The position numbers and the translations under genes are program-made. The notes below the pieces were generated by a model. That model saw only the letters and a list, made by a program, of their open reading frames with translations, was not told the DNA's origin and searched no databases. Source: Chitinophaga pinensis (GTDB taxonomy: Bacteria > Bacteroidota > Bacteroidia > UKL13-3). From it: 64,000 nucleotides of DNA. Shown here one piece after another: positions 8,797-17,723 of this stretch; the stretch's first letter is position 1; the number at the start of each line of letters is the position of its first letter. Where the stretch lies: assembly GCA_945898275.1 (NCBI GenBank), contig CAMDHZ010000006.1:100092-164091 (forward strand), read 5' to 3'.

Positions 8797-10491
8797 CTAT
8801 ACTAGTTTCAAAGTCAAAAAGGATTGGATGGCATTGGCTGCAGTAAGCTTATCAAATGTCAATTCTATCACTGTTAGTGCATTGTTTTTTTCGGTTTGAA
8901 CCAAATGATTTTGTAGCTGTTCACTGTTTTCTGCCAACCTGTGTTCTACTTGATAAGAGGCACAAACTTGAGCAATAGAACGTGTAAGTGGCGTAGTGAA
9001 AAAACTTAGTTTTTGTGGATGTTTTGAAGGACCATCAATCCAATTAAAGATATTTCCACCCTTATTATTGAGAACAATTACTTTTAAATTTATAGGTAAC
9101 TTTTGAATCCAAAGTGCATGTTCATCATAGTTAAAAGATAAGTCGCCAATAATAAGATAAACGAATTTATCAGGTTTTGCAATTGCTGCCCCAACTGCAG
9201 TGCTAAAGCTTCCATCTATTCCGCTAGTTCCTCTATTACAAAACACTTCCAAGTCATTTCTTAATGGAAAATTCCAACTTGTCCAGCGAATAGCAGAACT
9301 ATTTCCAACTTGTAAAATACTACCATTGGGTATCAATGAAAGAATTTGATGAATACTTGTAGGTTCAGACCAAACTTGCTTTGCATGAAATTGAGTTAGA
9401 GTAGATTCAGCTTTTTCTTGTTGGCTTTTCCAAAGATTGAAGTATTGATTTTTTTCTTCAATAGCAACTTCTTTTTGTTTAGCAATAGCAGATAAATATG
9501 GAATCTCAGGAGCACAAAGTAGATGTGTCATGTTTCCCCAAGTGTCTATTGCATCTTCTGAGGCTTGTAATCTAAAATGCCAAGTAGGGTTAAATGATTT
9601 GAGCCAATTCTTTAAAGACTTGGAAACCAAAGGCCCACCAAAGGATAACAGTAAGTCCGGCCTTAATTGGTCTAATATTTCGGTTTGAACCGATTTTAAA
9701 ATAAAATCGAAATTTGTAACACTTTTTGGGAGGTGTTGATTTGCGCAAACATCTGCTAAAATTACCACGCCATTGTTTTTACAAAGGGCAATTAAAGACT
9801 CGGAAAGTGTTTGGGATATAGGCCATTGGCCCATTACAATTAGTTTTTTCTTGCTATGTTTCCAAGCAGCCATAAATCCTTCAAAATTTGGAAGTTGAAT
9901 GGCTCCTCTTTTTTGAAAGCTAATGGGGCTTTTTGATTCTTTTAAATCTAACTTTTGAAAATCATAGTTATAGAGCGGTTCTCTCAATGGAACATTAATA
10001 TGGACAGGCCCAAATCCCCTTTCGGATAAGCAAGTATCTAATGCATTACTAACAATTCTTTCTGTAAGTTGAAAATCAATATTATCTTCTTCGAAGCAAA
10101 GCAATTCATGGCTTCCCAAAACATGTTTGCCAAAAACTCCTTTTTGCATGATCATTTGGCCATCTTGTTGGTTTAGCAATTCTGGTGGCCTATCTGCAGA
10201 CAAAACCAATAAGGGAATTTTTTGATAATATGCTTCTGCAATAGCAGGAAAAAAGTTAAGTGTGGCCGTTCCTGATGTGCAAATTAAAACAACAGGCCTT
10301 TGTTGTTGTTGGGCTATTCCTAATGCAATAAAGGCCGCACTTCTTTCGTCTATGGCGCTATGGCAGGTAAATGAATTATTATTTGTAAATGCATAAACCA
10401 AAGGTGCAGAGCGGCTTCCAGGGCAAATAATTGCATCTGTTACGCCGTATTGGGCACAAACCTCGGCGATTGTAAAAACGTGTTGTTGCAA
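8797..10491 (-). CDS. menD: SEPHCHC synthase (menaquinone)
   Basis: Thiamine-diphosphate enzyme that joins 2-oxoglutarate to isochorismate. The 564 residues show the N-terminal CPGSRSAPL motif near residues 24-32, the catalytic-region DERSAAFIALG, the CTSGTATLNFFPAIAEA segment, and the ThDP/Mg2+ motif GDLSFNYDEHALW followed by NNKGGNIF in the C-terminal third. Length is normal. It precedes menB, forming a two-gene unit. Two copies of the iterated GGTTTGAACC word lie inside (8893 and 9682). Confidence 0.96.
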   Translation of the reverse strand: MQQHVFTIAEVCAQYGVTDAIICPGSRSAPLVYAFTNNNSFTCHSAIDERSAAFIALGIAQQQQRPVVLICTSGTATLNFFPAIAEAYYQKIPLLVLSADRPPELLNQQDGQMIMQKGVFGKHVLGSHELLCFEEDNIDFQLTERIVSNALDTCLSERGFGPVHINVPLREPLYNYDFQKLDLKESKSPISFQKRGAIQLPNFEGFMAAWKHSKKKLIVMGQWPISQTLSESLIALCKNNGVVILADVCANQHLPKSVTNFDFILKSVQTEILDQLRPDLLLSFGGPLVSKSLKNWLKSFNPTWHFRLQASEDAIDTWGNMTHLLCAPEIPYLSAIAKQKEVAIEEKNQYFNLWKSQQEKAESTLTQFHAKQVWSEPTSIHQILSLIPNGSILQVGNSSAIRWTSWNFPLRNDLEVFCNRGTSGIDGSFSTAVGAAIAKPDKFVYLIIGDLSFNYDEHALWIQKLPINLKVIVLNNKGGNIFNWIDGPSKHPQKLSFFTTPLTRSIAQVCASYQVEHRLAENSEQLQNHLVQTEKNNALTVIELTFDKLTAANAIQSFLTLKLV

Positions 10492-10621
10492 AATTGGCTT
10501 GTTTTAAGGTTCAATATTACTAAAAAAGTAAACAATGATTACATGTAAAACCTTGTATAAATTAAACTTTCCATTAATTTTTGGTTCAAACCTAAAGTAA
10601 AAAGTAATACTAATGAATAAA

Positions 10622-11569
10622 TTAAAATTGTAGGTTCAAACCCAAATTTATTCCAATCTTTCTGGTATTTGGTAGATTTAAATAATTAAGACGATGAACC
10701 ATGCCAATAGAAGCAATTTTGAATATATTTTCTATACCATAACCAAGTTCAAAATAGGGTTCATAGTTTCTAAAGTTATAAATTGGAGAAGTTCGATTTC
10801 CTTCAGAATCTACAATTGAGTTCACACGAAGATTTGTATTAGAAATGGTTCCATATGCAGCTTTAAGTACTGCGAAATTTCTTAACTTAAGTTTATTTTT
10901 CAATGGAATATGATTAAACAGAACACCTTCGAAATGTTGGGTGTAGGAACTATGAATAAACACATCGCTAATAAATTCATAGTTATTCATTAGGCTATAG
11001 TTATAATCGCTATAAATCATGCTTTCATTTCCTCTTGCTACATCTAGTAAAGGGTAAGGGAGTGGGCCAAATATTTTACCAGTATAAACGTACCAATCTG
11101 CGGTGCCTGCCCAGGAGGTATTCATATGATGAGAAACAATTAAGTTTAGTTTATCATATTCAAAATCGCTTCCACCCAAATCTTTTAAACCTCTTTGGTA
11201 ACTAAAAATTAGCACAGGTAATTTTGATTGCTCAACCCTAAACCTGTCATGTCCTCTAGAAATCATAATTTCTTTGTAGGCCCACCTAGCTTCAAACCCA
11301 ATTTGACTGTTGGTAAAGATGCTTTTAAGCATAGGGGTTTCTCCAGGGTTTGTAATACTAGTAGAATAGGCAAAGGTAAAATCACCTAAAGGTTTGAAAG
11401 TGCAGTGATCAAAAAGAAATTTAAGGGTCCAATTACTCGAGAATGTTTGAGTAAAACTTAGGTTTATTTCTTCAGTTCGATTCAACCTAATATTAGATGA
11501 GAAAAAGTTAAAAAATTGAAAGAACCCACCAGCCAAAGCGTAGCTAATAGGGGAATTAGTAATTCCCAA
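10622..11569 (-). CDS. C-terminal part of a frameshifted DUF5686 outer-membrane protein
   Basis: Open frame of 315 codons opening only at a TTG (11567-11569), with no convincing ribosome site, so it is not an independent gene. The same frame is open further upstream to about 11700, giving residues such as FVFNTYLAYGILDNEFKYR, which continue the protein encoded at 11665-13143 if one base is added in an A-run. The sequence is rich in barrel-like strands and ends GINLGLNLQF, an outer-membrane-type C-terminus. Together the two parts make about 840 residues, the usual size of DUF5686/carboxypeptidase-regulatory-like proteins. Confidence 0.7.
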   Translation of the reverse strand: MGITNSPISYALAGGFFQFFNFFSSNIRLNRTEEINLSFTQTFSSNWTLKFLFDHCTFKPLGDFTFAYSTSITNPGETPMLKSIFTNSQIGFEARWAYKEIMISRGHDRFRVEQSKLPVLIFSYQRGLKDLGGSDFEYDKLNLIVSHHMNTSWAGTADWYVYTGKIFGPLPYPLLDVARGNESMIYSDYNYSLMNNYEFISDVFIHSSYTQHFEGVLFNHIPLKNKLKLRNFAVLKAAYGTISNTNLRVNSIVDSEGNRTSPIYNFRNYEPYFELGYGIENIFKIASIGMVHRLNYLNLPNTRKIGINLGLNLQF

Positions 11570-11664
11570 GATGTCATTGTCTTTTCTATATTTTATGGAA
11601 GCTACAGTCCAACGTCTGGAGTCTAAAATATAATCTACGCCAGCTCTATATTTAAACTCATTGT

Positions 11665-13143
11665 CTAAAATTCCATAGGCAAGGTACGTATTGAAAACAA
11701 ATTTTTTCTGAAATCATAGTTAGTTTTAAAGCCAAGTCTTAGTCTAAGGCCTTCAACCTTGTTATAGGAAAGGATATTCATGTAAGGTCCCCAATCTAAC
11801 TTGCCAATTCTTTTATAACCTTCAACTAATGTGTGTGCTACTTCTACATAAGTTTTTACGATTGGAAGATTGTTTACCGAGTCTACTTTGTCAAACATTT
11901 CTTGTTCGATAGAAGTTAGTGATTCGGTTCTTTTTACCTCCCAATAAGCTGTATCTTTATCTTTTTCACTGGCGTTTTCTAGGGTAACAACAGGGTAATC
12001 AAAGAATTCATTATTTATTCCTATGTCTGTTTCAATGTTGGTATATGCATTATAAAATCCTGCAACCATGCCAGAGCCGTTTTTTTGAAGTCGTTCAAAA
12101 TCAAAAATAATTCTACTTTTTGAAGTTATCCAAGGGCCACCTTTGGTAGCCTGCATTTCTTGTTGAATTTTTATCCTTTGAACAAAGTTTACGTTTGCAT
12201 CTTTACCTACAGTTAAATCAATTTGTTTTAAGGCAAAACTGCCATCCGCAATCCATAATAAACCTTCAAAGCCAAGGTCTTGTTTTCTTCTTAAGTTCAA
12301 TTGGATTTTATAACATTTTATGCCATCGATTTCTAGTGAATCAAGCAAGGAAAAAATATAGTAATAATGCGCAGCATCTGCCATTGGAGAAATAAAGTCT
12401 TTGTTAAGTATCCTTAAATAATTTTTGTTTAAATTATAATGATGCAGTTGCCCTCCCATTAAATCCATCAAATAGGAATTCGCTTCAATGCCAATTCCAG
12501 AGTACTTACTACCTTCAATAACTTCTTTACCTTTTCCTATGCTTTTGAGATAATAGTATTTTGAAAAAGTTTCGCTTACAAACACGGGAAGTATGTGTTT
12601 ACCTTCTGAGTTGTGCATTTGATGAATGGTATCAAACAAAGTTTTCAATGGTTTAAAAACTTTAGAATTCTTCATTTCCTCAGAGATATTAGACAAGGAA
12701 ATATCTACTTTGCTATAGGAATTGTATTGATATGAAGCTATCTCATCTTGGTTGATTAGCTTTTTATTTTCTCTAGCGGCATCAATGATCCTTAGCGCAG
12801 GGTTTATGCCTGGCCTAATAATAGCCTCGCGCATTTCAAAGGTATGCTCATTTAGTTCTATCAAAAGGTTTTGGCTTACACCTTTTTTTATCCTAATTTT
12901 ATATGGAACATAACCAACATAAGTAACTATAAGCGTATCTACATCTTGTTTGCTAATGATTTTAAACCGACCTTCAAAGTCTGAAGTTGTGCCACCGGGA
13001 TAGCCTTTAAATCCAATACTTACATAAGGTAAAGCTTCCTTTGTTCTTTCGTCTTGTATTTTTCCAGTAATAAGGGTTTCTGTTTGAGCCAATAAGATTG
13101 AAGGAATAAGGAATAGCCAAACTAGAAATGAAAAAACCTTCAT
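11665..13143 (-). CDS. N-terminal part of a frameshifted DUF5686 protein
   Basis: The product begins with a signal peptide (MKVFSFLVWLFLIPSILLAQ), then a carboxypeptidase-regulatory-like (CarboxypepD_reg-like) domain (ITGKIQDERTKEALPYVSI), then a DUF5686 region. It ends prematurely after NYDFRKNLFSIRTLPMEF. The break is at a run of six T on the plus strand (11702-11707; six A in the message); one extra A, or a -1 slip, joins it to the downstream frame. It could be a sequencing error, a true pseudogene, or slippage on the A-run. It starts 1 bp from the cyclophilin stop. Confidence 0.75.
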   Translation of the reverse strand: MKVFSFLVWLFLIPSILLAQTETLITGKIQDERTKEALPYVSIGFKGYPGGTTSDFEGRFKIISKQDVDTLIVTYVGYVPYKIRIKKGVSQNLLIELNEHTFEMREAIIRPGINPALRIIDAARENKKLINQDEIASYQYNSYSKVDISLSNISEEMKNSKVFKPLKTLFDTIHQMHNSEGKHILPVFVSETFSKYYYLKSIGKGKEVIEGSKYSGIGIEANSYLMDLMGGQLHHYNLNKNYLRILNKDFISPMADAAHYYYIFSLLDSLEIDGIKCYKIQLNLRRKQDLGFEGLLWIADGSFALKQIDLTVGKDANVNFVQRIKIQQEMQATKGGPWITSKSRIIFDFERLQKNGSGMVAGFYNAYTNIETDIGINNEFFDYPVVTLENASEKDKDTAYWEVKRTESLTSIEQEMFDKVDSVNNLPIVKTYVEVAHTLVEGYKRIGKLDWGPYMNILSYNKVEGLRLRLGFKTNYDFRKNLFSIRTLPMEF

Positions 13144-13144
13144 T

Positions 13145-14044
13145 TTATGGGAGTAAACGCATACGCATGCGAATATTCTCTATAGGTCTGTCTGCATTTC
13201 CTTTAGGTTGGTCTGCAATTTTGTCTACTACTTCCATGCCAGAGATTACTTCTCCAAAAACGGTGTAGCTTGCATCTAGGTGGGGTGCGCCACCCTCATT
13301 AATGTATACCCCTATTTGATCCAAATTTACTTTTTCAGCATCTGGGTATTGGTCGGTATACATTTTGTCTACGATTTTTTGAAGGTTAGCCATGTAGGCT
13401 CTCAAAAGTTCTTTGTCGCCACTTTGTTGTATTTGATAAATGGCAGCCTGAATAGTATCTCTTTGGTAGCAGCTGTATAAAATGCTTTGTTTATTATTCA
13501 TATTTCTAGAGTTTAGAATTTGCTCTAGCTCTTGTTGGGTAAACTTTTTGCCATGTACAATATAAAATTGACAGCCACTGCTTGCTCTTTCTGGGTTGTT
13601 ATCTCTTGCAGCTGCAAGGGCGCCTCTTTTGTGGAATAAATCTCTATTGAACTCACCGGGAACTTTGTATCCAACATCTCCGTTTCCTAGCATTGCAGAA
13701 CTATCGGCATATTTAGAATTTGGGTCACCTCCTTGAATCATAAAAGATTTTATAACTCTATGAAATAGCAGGCTATCATAAAACCCTTCTTTCACCAATT
13801 TAACAAAGTTATCTCTGTGCAGCGGTGTTTCATTGTATAATTTAACCACGATAACACCATAATTAGTGGTAATTTCTACCTTTTGTTCTGGTTCAAATAT
13901 TGGTTTTTTAACTGTGGTGTGTTTTGGTTTTGGCGCAGCAGTTGTTGGCTTGGTGTTTTGTTTTTTTGGTGCTGTTTTAACTTGTGCAGAAATAATTCCT
14001 GTAAACAAAAAGAATGCGATAATTAAAATTAAAATCTTTTTCAT
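13145..14044 (-). CDS. Exported cyclophilin-type peptidyl-prolyl isomerase
   Basis: The 299-residue product has a signal peptide (KKILILIIAFFLFTGIISAQ), a proline/lysine linker (about 22-50), then a cyclophilin domain: VVKLYNETPLHRDNFVKLV, FHRVIKSFMIQGGDPN and ASSGCQFYIVHG carry the usual catalytic Arg, Phe and Gln. About 80 extra residues (KFTQQELEQIL to NLDQIGVYINEGG) interrupt the fold before the final YTVFGEVISGMEVVDKIA strand, an insertion common in periplasmic cyclophilins of Bacteroidota. It acts in the periplasm on proline bonds of secreted proteins. Confidence 0.9.
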   Translation of the reverse strand: MKKILILIIAFFLFTGIISAQVKTAPKKQNTKPTTAAPKPKHTTVKKPIFEPEQKVEITTNYGVIVVKLYNETPLHRDNFVKLVKEGFYDSLLFHRVIKSFMIQGGDPNSKYADSSAMLGNGDVGYKVPGEFNRDLFHKRGALAAARDNNPERASSGCQFYIVHGKKFTQQELEQILNSRNMNNKQSILYSCYQRDTIQAAIYQIQQSGDKELLRAYMANLQKIVDKMYTDQYPDAEKVNLDQIGVYINEGGAPHLDASYTVFGEVISGMEVVDKIADQPKGNADRPIENIRMRMRLLP

Positions 14045-14112
14045 TGTTTTTTTAACTTTTAAGATGAAGATAACACTTCAAGGGTTGGTTCTAACCGAAA
14101 CTAAATAAATAA

Positions 14113-15438
14113 TTAACTTAACAGATGCCATAAAGTTTGCATATAGCTGGCATCATGAATTTTTTCTTCTGCCTTATTTGCAATGATATGTTCAAGCAAG
14201 GCATCGTTCTTTTTGCCTTGATCCAAAGCATATTTATATGGACTTAAACTAAAAGTTGTAAGCTCATACTGTGATTTAAACAGGTTTGGATACAACTCAG
14301 TTAGTTCATGTTCTATGTGTTTCTTATGTAAAAAGTGTTTGTCGCCAACCTTATCTGACATTTCATAATAGTTTTGAATGGCTAGGTCTGCAATGGCATC
14401 TGCATTTGGTTTTCTTTCTTTTTGGTATTCATCAAAAATAGTGGTCCAATCATCTCCATATTTTTCAACCATATTATCCAATACCACAATGTCTTCAAAA
14501 CTACAATTCATACCTTGTCCGTAAAATGGAACTACTGCATGAGCAGCATCACCTGCCAAAGCAAGTTTATCTCCTTTTACCCAAGGATAACAGCGCACGG
14601 TAACCAAACTAGAAGTTGGGTTTGCCATATAATCTTCAAGAAGTGTAGGCATCATTGGTACGGCGTCTGAAAAGTGTTCTCTGAAAAAATTACCAACTTC
14701 CTCTTTTGATTTTATACCATCAAATAGTTCAAATGGCATAAATAGGGTACATGTAAAATCGCCAGCTGGATTAGGCAAGGCAATCATCATAAATGAACCG
14801 CGAGGCCAAATATGTAAAGCATTTTTTTCCATAAGAAAGGAATTGTTTTCTCCTTCTGGAATCACCAATTCTTTGTAGCCTACATGCAAATAGTTCTGCG
14901 AGTAATTGAAACGGTCGCTGATTTGTAATTTCCCTCTAGTTGCTGCAAAAGCTCCATCTGTACCAATAATCCTTGTTCCTGTCACCGTTTTTGTTGAACC
15001 ATCTTCCAAAATGAAAGTTGCAGTAGCTTTATCAATATCAACATCCGCACATCTTGAATTGAAATAAATATTGATGTTTTCAAATTCATCAGCTAGTTCA
15101 ATTAGTTTTTGGTTCAACCTACCCCTAGAAACAGAGTTAATGGCTTGGCCTTCTTTGCCATAAGGATGATAGGATAGCTCTCCAGTTTTGCTGTGCATCA
15201 TTCTGCCAAACATTGGAATGGCATCTGAAAGAATCTCTTTGTCTAATCCTATTTTTTCTAAAGCATGTAGGCCTCTAGTACTTAAGGCTAAGTTTATAGA
15301 TCTTCCTTGATAAACACTTGCTTTCCTCATATCTGGTCGGCGTTCGAAAAGGTTTACTTCAAATCCTCTTTTAGCCATATAGATAGCGGCTAGACTTCCT
15401 GCTAAGCCTCCGCCAATAATTGTAATTTTTTCTGGCAT
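14113..15438 (-). CDS. kmo: Kynurenine 3-monooxygenase
   Basis: FAD enzyme that hydroxylates L-kynurenine to 3-hydroxykynurenine. The 441 residues begin with the dinucleotide motif ITIIGGGLAGSLAAIYMAKRG, followed by the family motif SINLALSTRGLHALEKIGL, and later the FAD-binding LALAGDAAHAVVPFYGQGMN. The C-terminal region shows ADLAIQNYYEMSDKVGD, characteristic of bacterial KMO. Kynureninase lies 2.3 kb upstream on the same strand with a phosphatase between, so the two kynurenine genes are clustered but not adjacent. Confidence 0.95.
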   Translation of the reverse strand: MPEKITIIGGGLAGSLAAIYMAKRGFEVNLFERRPDMRKASVYQGRSINLALSTRGLHALEKIGLDKEILSDAIPMFGRMMHSKTGELSYHPYGKEGQAINSVSRGRLNQKLIELADEFENINIYFNSRCADVDIDKATATFILEDGSTKTVTGTRIIGTDGAFAATRGKLQISDRFNYSQNYLHVGYKELVIPEGENNSFLMEKNALHIWPRGSFMMIALPNPAGDFTCTLFMPFELFDGIKSKEEVGNFFREHFSDAVPMMPTLLEDYMANPTSSLVTVRCYPWVKGDKLALAGDAAHAVVPFYGQGMNCSFEDIVVLDNMVEKYGDDWTTIFDEYQKERKPNADAIADLAIQNYYEMSDKVGDKHFLHKKHIEHELTELYPNLFKSQYELTTFSLSPYKYALDQGKKNDALLEHIIANKAEEKIHDASYMQTLWHLLS

Positions 15439-15504
15439 ATCTGTTAAATAAAATACTATTTAATTCGCAAATTAAGGTTTCTTTTATTCAAATCGCAATA
15501 AAAC

Positions 15505-15540
15505 AAAAAAGCCAATTCCTATTCAGGAATTGGCTTTTTT
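15505..15540. terminator. Intrinsic terminator, perfect 16-bp stem
   Basis: AAAAAAGCCAATTCCT (15505-15520), loop ATTC, and an exact complementary arm to 15540 ending in six T. It ends the minus-strand phosphatase transcript (stop at 15557) and separates it from kmo, and its symmetry allows it to work in both directions. Confidence 0.9.
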
Positions 15541-15556
15541 ACAAAGGGTGTATTTT

Positions 15557-17602
15557 CTATTTTTTCAAAAATTTTCCGTAGTTTACAACAGTTCCATTAG
15601 AAATGAAATGGTAGTAATACATACCATAAGGCAGGTTTGAAACATCAATAGTTGTGGCGTAAATGCCGCTCGTTTGGGTGCCAAGCTTTACTGTTTTAAT
15701 GTTCAATCCTTTTGCATCAAATAGTTGAAGTTCGTTTTGTGACTTGGTATTCAGTGCATAATTGATGGTAATTTCATTTGAAGTTGGATTTGGGTAGGCC
15801 ATAATTACCACAGCATCTTGGTTAATTTTATTGTTTAATCCAGTAACACTTTTTGGTGGATTCATGGGTGCAGCAATTTGCTGAATGGCTTTATTTGTTG
15901 CTGGAATGCTGCTTATACTGGTAATTTTATTGCTATTGTTAGCTGTAGCAACACCACGATTAAATTTCTCAATATTACTTGCAACTCTAATGGTATCTAA
16001 ATAAAAATAATCAGCTTGTGCAGAATCATTTTTTAAGTCGAGCACAAAATAACCATGACGGTCAAGGTCAACATATTTTAAATGCGGGTTATAAACTACC
16101 GAACCTATGCCAGGAATTGGAATAGGATTATTGATTGCTACTTCAAATTGTGCTGTTGCAGCTGCACCAACTGCTTCATCAAAATTTGCTGAAGTGATAC
16201 TTGGTGTGGCAAATTCAACTCCTACAGAACCTTCACCTGTTGCTGGGTTATAGCTTGTAGATGGCGTTGGTAAATTCAATGAAAGTGGGTTTGGATAAAT
16301 TACAGGTTTTTTATTTAAGTCAAAACTCCAACTTGCATGTGAATCTCCTGTTAAGAAAATTGTGTTTTTGATTCCTTTGACTTGAATTGAATCCAATATA
16401 GAATTTCTTTCAGTTGGGTAAGATTCCCAGTTATCAATGAATAAGTTTTCAACTTGACGGATCGCTGCAATATTTGTAATAGCAGGTTGTCCTTGGGCAT
16501 CAACAGCTCCAAAACCTACATTCATATCGCTAAATAAAACTTGGTTTCCAATAATTTTCCATTTTGCTGTAGAAGTACTTAGCTGATTGATAAACCAATT
16601 GTATTGGGTGCTTCCTAAAATTGTTCTTGCTGGTACATCCGCATCGTCAAAATTTGTTGGTGGTTTTACTCTGCCTTCTAGACGCGTATCCAACATAATC
16701 AAATCCATAAGATTGCCATAGCTGATTTTTCTATAGATTTTATTGTCTGCGGCTTCTCTAATTGGCATCCACTCAAAATAAACTTTCTTAGAAATTGCCT
16801 TGCGTAATTGCCAGTCGCCTTCATTGGTTTGATGGTTTTCAGCACCATCTTTATAAGAATCATTGCTAGATTCGTGGTCATCCCAAATAGAAATAAAAGT
16901 TTGTTGTTGGTGTGCTGTTCTTAAATCGCTGTCTAATCTGTAAACAGAGTATCTAGTTCTATAATCTCCTTCTGTGATAATTTCTTTTTGAGGCTCAACA
17001 AACCTACCTGTTAATGAGTCTCCATATCCTTTTGGTTCATATTCATAAATATAATCTCCTAAATGAATCACTGCATCGATGTCGTTACGTTGAGCAATTT
17101 TCTTGAAGCCATTAAAGAAGCCTGCTTCATAGTTATTACATGAAACTACTGCAAACCTTAAATGATTTGCATCTGCAGCAGCTGTGCGCATTCTTCCAAT
17201 TAAGGAGTAATAACCATTATGACCAAAAATATAGTAGTAAGTAGTTCCTGGTTGCAAACCCGTTACATCCACTTTTACTGTGTAATCTTTACTTGAATCG
17301 GCAGTTACACTTCCAGATTGAATAATATTTAGGAAGCTAGTATCGGTTGCAACTTTCCAATTAACAGTTTTAGGAGAATAATTTCCAGAATCTGGTGTAA
17401 TTCGAGTCCAGATAATTACCTTGTCTGTCAATGGGTCTCCAGAGGCAACTCCATGATAAAAGGGTTTAAGTTTTGGGTCGAAACTAAGTGCTCCATTTTT
17501 AGTTAATGACCTGTTGTAGTTGGTAAATTTTGTTTGTTGTGCAAGTAAGTTTCCTGCATAAAACAATAAAATCAGAAATGAATAAATAATTTGCTTTTTC
17601 AT
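15557..17602 (-). CDS. PhoD-like alkaline phosphatase with T9SS sorting domain
   Basis: An upstream in-frame ATG at 17626 would add eight residues; the ATG at 17602 gives a clean signal peptide (KKQIIYSFLILLFYAGNLLAQ) and is preferred. The body shows the PhoD order: FYHGVASGDPLTDKVIIWTRI, FAVVSCNNYEAGFFNGF, IDAVIHLGDYIYEY, and WDDHESSNDSY metal-binding segments. The last 75 residues (AYPNPTSNEITINYAL to VNYGKFLKK) form a type A T9SS sorting domain, so the enzyme is probably exported to the cell surface or medium. It releases phosphate from organic esters, probably with Ca2+/Fe3+ cofactors as in PhoD. Confidence 0.88.
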   Translation of the reverse strand: MKKQIIYSFLILLFYAGNLLAQQTKFTNYNRSLTKNGALSFDPKLKPFYHGVASGDPLTDKVIIWTRITPDSGNYSPKTVNWKVATDTSFLNIIQSGSVTADSSKDYTVKVDVTGLQPGTTYYYIFGHNGYYSLIGRMRTAAADANHLRFAVVSCNNYEAGFFNGFKKIAQRNDIDAVIHLGDYIYEYEPKGYGDSLTGRFVEPQKEIITEGDYRTRYSVYRLDSDLRTAHQQQTFISIWDDHESSNDSYKDGAENHQTNEGDWQLRKAISKKVYFEWMPIREAADNKIYRKISYGNLMDLIMLDTRLEGRVKPPTNFDDADVPARTILGSTQYNWFINQLSTSTAKWKIIGNQVLFSDMNVGFGAVDAQGQPAITNIAAIRQVENLFIDNWESYPTERNSILDSIQVKGIKNTIFLTGDSHASWSFDLNKKPVIYPNPLSLNLPTPSTSYNPATGEGSVGVEFATPSITSANFDEAVGAAATAQFEVAINNPIPIPGIGSVVYNPHLKYVDLDRHGYFVLDLKNDSAQADYFYLDTIRVASNIEKFNRGVATANNSNKITSISSIPATNKAIQQIAAPMNPPKSVTGLNNKINQDAVVIMAYPNPTSNEITINYALNTKSQNELQLFDAKGLNIKTVKLGTQTSGIYATTIDVSNLPYGMYYYHFISNGTVVNYGKFLKK

Positions 17603-17723
17603 GCCGCTAAGCACGACTAGCTGCATTATCTTTATGTAAATGATTTGCTAACAAAAACTTAGCCTTAAAGAAACTTTATGTTATCTTTTTAACTATTTAA
17701 AACAAATTTTACTGTTTTCAATT

